A stretch of DNA of 64,000 bases, taken from contig NZ_JAEHGC010000014.1 in NCBI RefSeq assembly GCF_016107705.1, positions 91,657 to 155,656 of the forward strand. The letters are read 5' to 3'. The stretch comes from Neobacillus cucumis. Its GTDB lineage: Bacteria; Bacillota; Bacilli; Bacillales_B; DSM-18226. The position numbers and the translations under genes were made by a program. Below are positions 56,477 to 64,000 of the stretch, piece by piece (the first letter of the stretch is position 1; the number at the start of each line of letters is the position of its first letter). The notes beneath the pieces were generated by a model. That model had not been told where the DNA came from and did not search any database. It was given only the letters and a program-made list of their open reading frames with translations.

Positions 56477-57829
56477 ATGGAAAATCACGAGGTATCGTTT
56501 GAACGATCACTTACATTAACACATCTAGTTTTATTTGGACTTGCCTATTTAGCACCGATGATTGTCTTTGGAATCTATGGAACTGTTGCGGAAGTAACCC
56601 ATGGACTAGAGGCAAGCGCTTATCTTGTCGCCTTAATTGCAATGTTCTTTACTGCCTTCAGCTATACGCAAATGGTTAAAGCCTATCCGGTTGCCGGATC
56701 TGCCTATACCTATACAAGGAAATCTCTTAATTCACACCTCGGATTTATGGTCGGCTGGGCTACTCTGCTTGATTATGTCTTCATTCCAATGGCCATCTGG
56801 CTAATAGGAAGTGCATATTTAAATGCGGCATTTCCATCTGTACCATCATGGTTATGGATCCTCTTATTTATAATTGTTACAACTGCAATCAATATTCTTG
56901 GAATTAAATTAAGTACCAAGATCAACTTCCTTATGATGGTATTTCAATTTTTAGTTATTGCACTATTTATTATTTTAAGTATTAAAAGCGTATTAGGCGG
57001 TGGCGGCGCCGGCACACTTCTTTCCGTAAGCCCGTTCGTGAATACTCATGTTTCGTTTTCATTTGTCCTGGCTGGAGCATCAATTGCCTGTTACTCATTC
57101 TTAGGTTTTGATGCCATTTCAACCTTTACCGAAGAAACAAGAAATCCTGAAAAAACCATCCCGAAAGCCATCATTTTGACAACTGTTATCGGTGGATTGA
57201 TTTTTGTAGTTTCTACCTATTTCACTCATTTAGCTCACCCGGATTTTACACATTTCAAAGCGGTAGATTCTGCCGGGTTTGAAATTGCCAAGCAAATTGG
57301 CGGGAACTTATTTAGCGCTATTTTCTTAGCGGGGATTATTATCGCCCAGTTTGCTTCAGGAATTTCCGCTCAAGCAAGTGCATCAAGATTGCTGTATGCA
57401 ATGGGCCGGGATTCCGTACTTCCGAAAAAAATCTTTGGCTATCTTCATCCAAAGTTTAAAACACCTGTACTGAATATTCTTGTTGTCGCTGTGATTGGGT
57501 TATTGTCATTAAAGCTAAGTGTCTCAACATCCACTTCCTTTATAAACTTTGGTGCGTTTGTTGCCTTTATTTTAGTAAACGTTTCCGTTATTGCTCACTT
57601 TTATATAAAAGGCGGCAAACGGACAGGAAAGGATAAGATTTTCTTTTTATTATTTCCTGCCATAGGATGCTGCTTCGATATTTGGCTGTTTGTAAATCTT
57701 GATAAAAATGCACTAATCCTAGGCGGGACTTGGGCTGTAATCGGGTTTGTCTATTTACTTGTTCTTACAAAAATGTTTAAAAGGCAGCCGCCAGAAATGC
57801 GTTTTGAGGAAATGGATGAGGCTGTATAA
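56477..57829 (+). CDS. APC-family amino acid/polyamine permease, PuuP-like
   Basis: The 450-residue protein has about 12 membrane segments. The APC motif region LAYLAPMIVFGIYGTVAEV, PVAGSAYTYTRKSLNSHLGF and SFLGFDAISTFTEETRNPEK resembles E. coli putrescine importer PuuP along its length, including LLYAMGRDSVLPKKIFGYLHPKF. Putrescine, GABA or a related compound is the likely cargo, consistent with the GABA aminotransferase unit downstream. It is the first gene of a two-gene sigma-54 operon. AAGGGGGAA precedes the ATG. Confidence 0.9.
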   Translation: MENHEVSFERSLTLTHLVLFGLAYLAPMIVFGIYGTVAEVTHGLEASAYLVALIAMFFTAFSYTQMVKAYPVAGSAYTYTRKSLNSHLGFMVGWATLLDYVFIPMAIWLIGSAYLNAAFPSVPSWLWILLFIIVTTAINILGIKLSTKINFLMMVFQFLVIALFIILSIKSVLGGGGAGTLLSVSPFVNTHVSFSFVLAGASIACYSFLGFDAISTFTEETRNPEKTIPKAIILTTVIGGLIFVVSTYFTHLAHPDFTHFKAVDSAGFEIAKQIGGNLFSAIFLAGIIIAQFASGISAQASASRLLYAMGRDSVLPKKIFGYLHPKFKTPVLNILVVAVIGLLSLKLSVSTSTSFINFGAFVAFILVNVSVIAHFYIKGGKRTGKDKIFFLLFPAIGCCFDIWLFVNLDKNALILGGTWAVIGFVYLLVLTKMFKRQPPEMRFEEMDEAV

Positions 57830-57844
57830 GGCTGAAAATAAGGG

Positions 57845-57870
57845 AAGGGCTTGAATGAAGCCCTTCTTTT
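57845..57870 (+). terminator. Hairpin between permease and nitrilase genes
   Basis: AAGGGCTT (57845-57852) pairs with AAGCCCTT (57858-57865), followed by CTTTTAT. It is likely a partial terminator that lowers nitrilase expression relative to the permease. Confidence 0.65.
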
Positions 57871-57892
57871 ATCGCTAATGGGAGGCATATAA

Positions 57893-58681
57893 GTGGAAAA
57901 AGTCTATAGAATTGCACTCGCACAGCTAGCTGTAGCGGATGGAAATAAAGAAGAAAATTTATTAAAAATGGAATCTGCCGTTAAGAATGCGTGGAAGGAA
58001 TCGGCAGATCTCTTGATTTTACCGGAATTAAACCTGACCGGCTTAGTATCGAAGGACCAATTGACAGGAATAGCAGAGCAGCGCGAAGGGGAGAGTTTTA
58101 ACCGGATTAAACGCATGCTGGCAGATTACCCTGTATCTTTACTGTATTCTTTTCCAGAGTATGTCTCTGATGAGGAGATCTATATTACTTCCTGCTTGGT
58201 AGGGAAAGATGGCGAGGCATTGGCTTATTATCGTAAAACACATCTCTTTACTGAAGAAAATGAACTATTCAGCAAGGGGAAAGAGCTTAAAGCCTTGAGC
58301 CAAGACGGCCTTTCATTGGGGTTTCTCACCTGCTATGATATTGAATTTCCTGAGCCGTCAAGGGCACTTGCATTACAAGGGGTAAATCTCTTAATCGTCA
58401 ATTCAGCCAATATGGCACCATATGAATATATCCATCGCTTATTTATTCAGGCGAGAGCACTCGAAAATCAAATCTTTGTGGTTTACTGTAATCGCATCGG
58501 GGCAAATTCGAAATATGAGTATCATGGGCAAAGTGCGGTCATTGGGCCGGATGGAAAAATCATTACGGAAATTGCTGACGATGTTGAAACGGTGCAAATC
58601 ATTGATCTTTCTTTCGAGAATTTAAAAAAATCCAGCGCTGTTTTCGACTATTTATCTGACCGAAGAAGAGAACTCTATTAA
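57893..58681 (+). CDS. Carbon-nitrogen hydrolase (nitrilase superfamily amidase)
   Basis: The 262-residue enzyme has a complete Glu-Lys-Cys triad: Glu45 (LPELNL), Lys115 (YYRKTHLF) and Cys147 (LTCYDIEFPEPS). It hydrolyses an amide or N-carbamyl group. The context suggests an intermediate of polyamine or omega-amino acid catabolism, such as an omega-amide or N-carbamoylputrescine; the substrate is not set by sequence. It starts at GTG 57893 with GGGAGG upstream. In contrast to YhcX at 52.7 kb, the nucleophile is Cys. Confidence 0.88.
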   Translation: MEKVYRIALAQLAVADGNKEENLLKMESAVKNAWKESADLLILPELNLTGLVSKDQLTGIAEQREGESFNRIKRMLADYPVSLLYSFPEYVSDEEIYITSCLVGKDGEALAYYRKTHLFTEENELFSKGKELKALSQDGLSLGFLTCYDIEFPEPSRALALQGVNLLIVNSANMAPYEYIHRLFIQARALENQIFVVYCNRIGANSKYEYHGQSAVIGPDGKIITEIADDVETVQIIDLSFENLKKSSAVFDYLSDRRRELY

Positions 58682-58705
58682 TCCATTTAATTATGAATAG
58701 CGAAT

Positions 58706-58719
58706 ATTCATTTTTGAAT
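58706..58719. promoter_or_regulatory. Probable activator site (UAS 2)
   Basis: ATTCATTTTTGAAT is a palindromic 14-mer with one central base pair out of symmetry. It is identical to the core of both arms of UAS 1 and lies 42 bases before the -24 element at 58761. Confidence 0.75.
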
Positions 58720-58760
58720 GATATTTCTCTGTGATTGATTGTAAAATGGGGATTTATCAC

Positions 58761-58777
58761 TTGGCACACTTCTTGCA
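58761..58777 (+). promoter_or_regulatory. Sigma-54 (SigL) -24/-12 promoter 2
   Basis: TTGGCACACTTCTTGCA is a perfect match to the -24/-12 consensus. RNA would start near 58789, about 30 bases before the aminotransferase ATG. Confidence 0.93.
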
Positions 58778-58820
58778 TTATAGATTAGTAGTTGAATAAA
58801 TTGATAAAGGGGTTAATAAC

Positions 58821-60164
58821 ATGAGTACAACAACTAAAACAATTGAACTAAAAACATCTATTCCAGGGCCAAAAGCACAAGCCCTTTTAGAAAGAAGAGC
58901 AAATAATGTACCGGTTGGAGTATCGAATAATGTGCCATCCTTTGCAGCAAAAGGGAATGGAGCAATTTTAGAAGATGTGGACGGAAATGTTTATATTGAT
59001 TTAGCTGGAGCGATTGGTACACAAAATACAGGTCATTGCCCGCCAAAAGTGGTTGAAGCATTAACGGAGCAAATTCAAAAGTATCTTCACCCAGGCTTTA
59101 ACGTGATGATGTACGAACCATATATTGAACTTGCCGAAAAGTTAAATGAAATTACACCAGGTTCACATGCGAAAAAGACTTTTTTCCTAAATAGCGGTGC
59201 AGAAGCAGTTGAAAATGCAGTGAAAATCGCACGTAAATATACAGGCAGAAAGGCCATTCTTTCTTTTGACCGTGCTTTCCACGGCAGAACACTACTAGCA
59301 ATGTCATTAACAAGTAAAGTGAAACCTTACAAATTTGGTTTTGGTCCATTTGCACCGGATACGTATAAAGTGCGCTACCCTTATTATTATCGTGCACCAT
59401 TCGGTGTAAGCCAGGAAGAGCTTGATGCAAATCTATTACATCAACTTGAGGACTTTTTCAAATCTGAAGTTCCTGCAGAAGAAATTGCAGCGATTATTAT
59501 GGAACCAGTTCAAGGTGAAGGCGGATTTATTGTTCCTTCCAAGACCTTTGTGCAAGGTGTGAAACGGATTTGTGAACAACATGGCATTCTATTTATTGCA
59601 GATGAAATTCAAACCGGTTTTGGACGTACAGGGAAAATGTTTGCGATTGAACACTTTGATGTCGTTCCAGACCTCATGACTATGTCAAAATCAATCGCTG
59701 CCGGGCTGCCACTTAGTGCTGTAACAGGCCGTGCTGAAATTATGGATGCCGCTGCACCGGGAGAAATTGGCGGTACGTATGGCGGAAGTCCGCTTGGATG
59801 TGTAGCCGGTTTAAAGGTGATTGAAACAATTGAAGAAGATCAGCTGCTTGATCGTGCAAATGTAATTGGCGAAAAAATCATCTCTCGTTTCAACAGTTTA
59901 AAAGAAACATATGATGTAATTGGCGATGTCCGCGGCCTAGGTGCAATGTGTGCGGTTGAACTTGTAAAAGATCCGCAAACAAAAGAGCCTGACAAAGATT
60001 TAACGAACAAGCTTGTTGCAGAATGTCAAAAGCAAGGTGTGATTGTACTAAGTGCTGGATTATACGGCAATGTACTGCGCTTCCTTTCTCCGCTTGTCAT
60101 TACTGATGATCAGTTAGATGAGGCGCTTGATACAATTGAATCCATATTTAAAAAATTGGTTTAA
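58821..60164 (+). CDS. gabT: 4-aminobutyrate aminotransferase
   Basis: The 447-residue class III PLP aminotransferase has the catalytic Lys290 in TMSKSIAAGLPLS and IADEIQTGFGRTG with the cofactor Asp; FLNSGAEAVENAVKIARK and IMEPVQGEGGF are also present. It converts GABA and 2-oxoglutarate to succinate semialdehyde and glutamate; 5-aminovalerate or beta-alanine are alternatives. It is the first gene of an operon with an aldehyde dehydrogenase under a perfect sigma-54 promoter. Confidence 0.93.
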   Translation: MSTTTKTIELKTSIPGPKAQALLERRANNVPVGVSNNVPSFAAKGNGAILEDVDGNVYIDLAGAIGTQNTGHCPPKVVEALTEQIQKYLHPGFNVMMYEPYIELAEKLNEITPGSHAKKTFFLNSGAEAVENAVKIARKYTGRKAILSFDRAFHGRTLLAMSLTSKVKPYKFGFGPFAPDTYKVRYPYYYRAPFGVSQEELDANLLHQLEDFFKSEVPAEEIAAIIMEPVQGEGGFIVPSKTFVQGVKRICEQHGILFIADEIQTGFGRTGKMFAIEHFDVVPDLMTMSKSIAAGLPLSAVTGRAEIMDAAAPGEIGGTYGGSPLGCVAGLKVIETIEEDQLLDRANVIGEKIISRFNSLKETYDVIGDVRGLGAMCAVELVKDPQTKEPDKDLTNKLVAECQKQGVIVLSAGLYGNVLRFLSPLVITDDQLDEALDTIESIFKKLV

Positions 60165-60183
60165 AAGAATAGGAGTGTTCTAG

Positions 60184-61602
60184 ATGAAAAAGCATCTTTT
60201 AATAGATGGACAATGGAAGGAAACGAAAGAGTACCGTCCATTATACAGTCCTTACAATAATGAACTGCTGGCGGAAATTGCCTATGCTGATGCACAGGAT
60301 GTAGATGATGCGATTGCAGCTGCTGAGAAGGCAAGACCTGTTATGGCAAAAATGCCGGCACATCAACGTGCATCGATTTTAGAAAAATTAGTCGAGCTTT
60401 TAACGAAAAATGAAGAAGAGTGTACTCGTTTGCTCGCGCTTGAAGCGGCAAAGCCTTGGACGACAGCAAAGGCTGAGGTAGCGCGGACAATCATGACCTA
60501 TAAATTTGCAGCCGAAGAAGCAAGACGTATTCATGGGGAAACGATTCCTTTGGATGCAGCCCCAGGTGGAGAAGGTCGGATTACGTTTACGTTAAGGGAG
60601 CCAGTCGGCGTAGTAGCAGCGATTACTCCATTTAATTTTCCAATGAATTTAGTGGCTCATAAAGTCGGACCAGCGATTGCGGCGGGGAATACAGTCGTAT
60701 TGAAACCGGCATCACAAACACCGTTAACTTCCATTTTCCTAGCGGAACTGCTTCAGGAAGCGGGCTTACCTGATGGAGCCATCAATGTAGTAACGGGCAG
60801 CGGAAGTGTTGTCGGCGACCGATTAATCCAGGATGACCGTGTAAAAGTCATTACCTTTACAGGCAGCCCTGCGGTAGGAATTGGTCTCCGCAATAAAGCC
60901 GGATTGAAGAAGGTAACACTTGAACTTGGCTCCAACTCAGCGTTAATTGTTGATAAAGGTGTCGACATTGATTCGATTATCCCAAGAACCGTTACTGGTG
61001 CCTTCTCCTTTGCAGGCCAGGTTTGTATTTCATTGCAGAGGGTTTATGTCCATGAGGACCTTTATGAGGCGTTTGTCGAAAAATTCGTTGCCCAAACGAA
61101 GACGTTGAAACTCGGCAGCCCACTTGATCCGGAAACAGATGTTTCTGCTGTTATCAGTCCGAAAGATGCGGAAAGAGCACTATCGTGGATTGAGGAAGCA
61201 AGGCAGTCCGGCGCTGTTGTTGCTGCGGGAGGCGGACGTGAAGGAAATATCGTGGAGCCAACCGTTCTATTAAATGTTGATCCGAAACAAAAGGTATCCT
61301 GCCAAGAGGTATTTGCACCAATTGTCTTGATTAACAAAGTGGCTTCCGTTGAAGAAGCTATTGCCTATGTGAATGATTCAAGATATGGACTTCAAGCGGG
61401 AATTTACACAAATGATATCTTTAAAGCACTTCATGCAGCCGAAGAACTAGAAGTAGGCGGCGTCATGATCAACGACATCCCAACCTTCCGCGTCGACCAC
61501 ATGCCATACGGCGGCGTAAAAGAAAGCGGAATCGGACGCGAAGGCCTAAAGTACGCCATTGAAGAAATGACCGAAATGAAATTAATCAGCATTAAAAAAT
61601 AG
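60184..61602 (+). CDS. NAD(P)-dependent aldehyde dehydrogenase, probable succinate-semialdehyde dehydrogenase
   Basis: The 472-residue ALDH has the nucleophile Cys281 in FAGQVCISLQ, general base Glu247 in LELGSNSALIV, and the oxyanion Asn in TPFNFPMN. The sequence type (QVCISLQRVYVH) is closer to lactaldehyde/non-phosphorylating GAPDH-like ALDHs than to E. coli GabD. Its place 19 bases after the aminotransferase gene makes succinate semialdehyde the likely substrate. RBS AGGAGTG. Ends in a strong terminator. Confidence 0.9.
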   Translation: MKKHLLIDGQWKETKEYRPLYSPYNNELLAEIAYADAQDVDDAIAAAEKARPVMAKMPAHQRASILEKLVELLTKNEEECTRLLALEAAKPWTTAKAEVARTIMTYKFAAEEARRIHGETIPLDAAPGGEGRITFTLREPVGVVAAITPFNFPMNLVAHKVGPAIAAGNTVVLKPASQTPLTSIFLAELLQEAGLPDGAINVVTGSGSVVGDRLIQDDRVKVITFTGSPAVGIGLRNKAGLKKVTLELGSNSALIVDKGVDIDSIIPRTVTGAFSFAGQVCISLQRVYVHEDLYEAFVEKFVAQTKTLKLGSPLDPETDVSAVISPKDAERALSWIEEARQSGAVVAAGGGREGNIVEPTVLLNVDPKQKVSCQEVFAPIVLINKVASVEEAIAYVNDSRYGLQAGIYTNDIFKALHAAEELEVGGVMINDIPTFRVDHMPYGGVKESGIGREGLKYAIEEMTEMKLISIKK

Positions 61603-61616
61603 AGTTTGAATTAGAC

Positions 61617-61650
61617 AAAATTCGGGTGGTGCCACCACCCGAATTTTTTA
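61617..61650. terminator. Bidirectional terminator, ALDH / LTA-synthase-like gene
   Basis: AATTCGGGTGG pairs with CCACCCGAATT around TGCCA, with A-tract before and T-run after. It overlaps the stop of the minus-strand gene at 61648-61650. Confidence 0.93.
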
Positions 61651-63627
61651 TTTTTGTTGGTTAAGTTGTTTAATCCCGTCTTGTTGGATAAGGAGATCAG
61701 ATATTTCAAGCTCTTGATTTACTTCTTTGAGGTTTTTTTCGCAGGCACTAAAGTCAATCTTTTCATTTGTTTTTAATGAATAACATGAACCGGAATTGGA
61801 CAGTTCTTCATTTGGAGCTATGTATAGATAATCATCGTTCATAAAACTACCAACCCGTTGAACGGCTTGCCCTTTTTCCTTGTTAAGTAAATTTCCCCCA
61901 AGCATATAAAGAGGGTCCTTGTTAATCCCAAGAAGATGCAAAAGGGTCGGTGCAAAATCAATTTGGGAACCCGTTTTTGCTACCACACTTCCTTTTTGTT
62001 GAGGAACATGGATAAGAAGTGGGATACCCTCCGTAAATTTATATTGTACCACTGGATTAAAGTCCGGACTTTTTGACTCTAAGAACTTCTTCATATCCCC
62101 ATTTTCCGTCATTAAGGCGTTGTCGTGATCACCATAGAAAACAACAACTGAAGACTCCCATAGACCTTCCTTTTTCAATTGATCAACAAAAGTACCAACA
62201 GCCTCGTCAACAAAGTGAACGCCGTTAAGGTAATTCTGAAACATTTTCTCATTGTAACCCGCTGTATTTAATTTTTTATACTTTTCGGGTATTACATATG
62301 GATGATGATTGGTTAAGGCTATCATCGTCGCTTGAAAAGGTTTCTTTAACTCCTTCATTTTTTCAACACTTTGTAAAAAGAAATCCTTATCATTGACCGC
62401 CCAACCAACTACTTCACCAGTAAAATTCTTTTCGGTATAGAAATGATTGAAACCAAAATGATTATAAACGGTATTTCGATTCCAAAATCCTCCCTTATAG
62501 GGATGAAACGCAGCGGTATCATAACCGTTTGACCTTAAGATTCCCGGTAAGGCATCATACGTATTTAACGGATGTTTCATGTAAACAGAACCTATCAATA
62601 ACGGATGAAGGGAGGTGTTCATAAGAAATTCAGCATCTGAGGTTCTTCCTTGCCAGGAAACATCATAAATGTTTGGGAACCAAAACATCTCATTTTTTAA
62701 CTTATTAAGATGCGGGGCAATCTCTTGCCCATTAATACTCCTATCAATTGCAAAGGATTGCATCGACTCTAATTGAACAATGATAACATTTTTTCCTTTT
62801 GCGATTCCTTTTAAGGGAGTCGAGAAAGAGCGACTCTCCGATTTTGTCTTCAGCAAATCGTTAATATTCTTTTCTTCTTCCTTTGAAAATTTCTTTTTAC
62901 TCACAATGGACTCAGCATATACTTTTATATCATAACCATGGTAGCCTAACAGACCCAGCACTCCATAAACCCGCTCATTTGAAAAACGCTTATCAAACAA
63001 ATAGCCTCCACCGCTAGTAATCCATTTGTTAATAGGATAATAGGTAAAGTATATACCTAACGAAAACAGTGAAATTCCAACGACAAGACCAGTTTTGGAA
63101 AGGGATTTTTCCTTTTTTCTATAGATGAGAGGGATTAGAACCAAAAACGGAATTAGAAGAATGCTATCTGCGAATAAAAGTAATTCTTCCTTCGAGAATA
63201 GCTCCCCGATACTTTCGGTTAAACTGCTAACCTGCCCGATTTGATTTAAAAGTGTTACGGAAGTAAGGTCATCGAAATAACGAAAATAGATTAAATCACA
63301 AAAAACGAGAAAACTGAGAAGGGTAGAAGTGAACCATAGGGTATACAACCGTGCTTTTGGTCGTAAAAAAAGGATCCAAGAAAATACCAATAACACACAT
63401 CCAGCAGTGACCATCAATAGTCCCCGGCTTAAATCATCAAAAGTCCCATTCCCTTTTAAAAACCCATATACTCCCTGCCAATAAAGCCTAGGATCATTCA
63501 TTGGATAAAACCATTTTCCGTTAATCTCCGAGAACCACTGCATCTTATAAATAAAAAACAATACTACAAAAAGGAAAAGGATATACGTTAAAAAGTCGAT
63601 TAATTTATTTCTCATTTTTCTCACCAT
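61648..63627 (-). CDS. Lipoteichoic acid synthase family protein (membrane phosphoglycerol transferase)
   Basis: The roughly 659-residue protein has five predicted N-terminal membrane segments, then an extracellular sulfatase-like domain from about 280. The catalytic Thr lies in WQGRTSDAEF, the metal site includes VQLESMQSF (Glu) and YGDHDNAL (Asp-His), and NHHPY is conserved. Such enzymes polymerise or prime glycerol phosphate on glycolipid anchors. The C-terminal 60 residues are extra. Start candidates on the minus strand are TTG 63642, ATG 63627 and ATG 63615; I use 63627. Monocistronic, divergent from the rRNA promoters. Confidence 0.88.
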   Translation of the reverse strand: MVRKMRNKLIDFLTYILFLFVVLFFIYKMQWFSEINGKWFYPMNDPRLYWQGVYGFLKGNGTFDDLSRGLLMVTAGCVLLVFSWILFLRPKARLYTLWFTSTLLSFLVFCDLIYFRYFDDLTSVTLLNQIGQVSSLTESIGELFSKEELLLFADSILLIPFLVLIPLIYRKKEKSLSKTGLVVGISLFSLGIYFTYYPINKWITSGGGYLFDKRFSNERVYGVLGLLGYHGYDIKVYAESIVSKKKFSKEEEKNINDLLKTKSESRSFSTPLKGIAKGKNVIIVQLESMQSFAIDRSINGQEIAPHLNKLKNEMFWFPNIYDVSWQGRTSDAEFLMNTSLHPLLIGSVYMKHPLNTYDALPGILRSNGYDTAAFHPYKGGFWNRNTVYNHFGFNHFYTEKNFTGEVVGWAVNDKDFFLQSVEKMKELKKPFQATMIALTNHHPYVIPEKYKKLNTAGYNEKMFQNYLNGVHFVDEAVGTFVDQLKKEGLWESSVVVFYGDHDNALMTENGDMKKFLESKSPDFNPVVQYKFTEGIPLLIHVPQQKGSVVAKTGSQIDFAPTLLHLLGINKDPLYMLGGNLLNKEKGQAVQRVGSFMNDDYLYIAPNEELSNSGSCYSLKTNEKIDFSACEKNLKEVNQELEISDLLIQQDGIKQLNQQK

Positions 63628-63796
63628 AAATAATGTTTCCAATCTTTGATAAAAAAACCACTATCGATAATAAAATAATAAATAACCTATGTGCTTGTTC
63701 CACTTAAACTAGTAGCTTGAGCTGATTAGTTGAACTCTATTAGCAGGCAGTATAAGAGGAATAATTATTATTCCGATATTAAATCTAAAAAATATA

Positions 63797-63825
63797 TTGA
63801 CGAATAGGTTTTATTGTTATATTCT
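63797..63825 (+). promoter_or_regulatory. rRNA operon promoter P1
   Basis: TTGACG (63797-63802) and TATTCT (63820-63825) have exactly 17 bases between them, followed within 7 bases by GTCGCTTCG. Confidence 0.8.
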
Positions 63826-63880
63826 AATTAAGTCGCTTCGGAAGTGAGTGAAACAAAAATTATTCAAAAATAACTTTTTG

Positions 63881-63909
63881 TTGACTTGCCTCAAACGAAA
63901 TGATATAAT
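63881..63909 (+). promoter_or_regulatory. rRNA operon promoter P2
   Basis: TTGACT (63881-63886) and TATAAT (63904-63909) have 17 bases between them, with an AT-rich upstream element. GTCGCTTCG recurs at 63918-63926, as after P1. Confidence 0.93.
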
Positions 63910-64000
63910 AAATCTTGTCGCTTCGAGGAGCGGTAAAGAAAATTTGCTCTTTGAAAACTAAACAAACAAAAACGTCAACAAACAATAATTATCGTGTTTA
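63910..64000 (+). other. rRNA operon leader (5' external spacer), continues off the window
   Basis: TTTGCTCTTTGAAAACT (63943-63959) is the Bacillus rrn leader antitermination/processing segment, followed by an A-rich stretch with AAACAAACAAAAACGTCAAC. The 16S rRNA gene is not reached and should begin within a few hundred bases. The 373-base gap from 63628 holds only the LTA-synthase-like gene promoter region, P1, P2 and this leader. Confidence 0.88.

Overview
The window reads as a chromosome segment of a spore-forming Bacillaceae organism (Bacillus or Neobacillus type). Many products closely match Bacillus subtilis proteins (TcyP, AprX, DeoD, PbuE, YtbD/YtbE, YhcX, YfhP, UppP, GalT of the Bacillus class). 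Shine-Dalgarno sequences are strong, TTG and GTG starts are used, and cre boxes, SigA promoters and rho-independent terminators have Firmicutes form. There is no phage or integrase. Mobile DNA is limited to short non-coding dispersed elements.

Layout. 1-2.7 kb: end of a membrane protein, an ECF sigma factor and an APH-type kinase. 2.8-7.6 kb: a cobalamin riboswitch with a terminator, then a B12-independent class I ribonucleotide reductase operon (alpha, beta, flavodoxin), with a 52-bp tandem hairpin array between alpha and beta. 7.6-12.1 kb: cystine transporter TcyP, an orphan amino-acid binding lipoprotein and an M20 amidohydrolase. 12.3-30.4 kb: a galactoside island. It has a YesMN-type two-component system, a sugar ABC importer without its own ATPase, GH2 beta-galactosidase, GH36 alpha-galactosidase, and galK-galE-galT-galM with a LacI-type regulator. 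Together these import galacto-oligosaccharides, hydrolyse alpha and beta galactosides, and feed galactose through the Leloir pathway. 30.5-32.4 kb: a decayed efflux cluster (HlyD-type adaptor, ABC ATPase remnant, PepSY-type membrane protein). 32.4-37.2 kb: DedA protein, guanine deaminase, an MFS carrier, and a divergent pair of orphan modA and an excisionase-HTH/periplasmic-binding-protein regulator. 37.2-39.8 kb: HxlR regulator diverging from ytbD-ytbE. 40-43.4 kb: a large secreted S8 protease. 43.6-47.7 kb: a purine nucleoside module (CNT transporter, PbuE-like efflux, DeoD, TrmB-type regulator) with two matching palindromic operators. 47.9-54.2 kb: AprX, MGDG-synthase-like glycosyltransferase, YfhP, UppP and YhcX. 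54.4-61.6 kb: a self-contained sigma-54 regulon consisting of the activator, a PuuP-like importer with a nitrilase, and GABA aminotransferase with an aldehyde dehydrogenase. 61.6-63.6 kb: LTA-synthase-family protein. 63.8-64.0 kb: tandem promoters and leader of an rRNA operon whose 16S gene lies just beyond the right edge.

The most interesting items are the B12-switched class I RNR operon with its hairpin array, the sigma-54 putrescine/GABA-type regulon with matching upstream sites, the nucleoside regulon with paired palindromes, the molybdate-type one-component regulator with repeated operators, and a nitrilase domain with Ser where the family carries Cys. All assignments come from reading the sequence; no database search was run.
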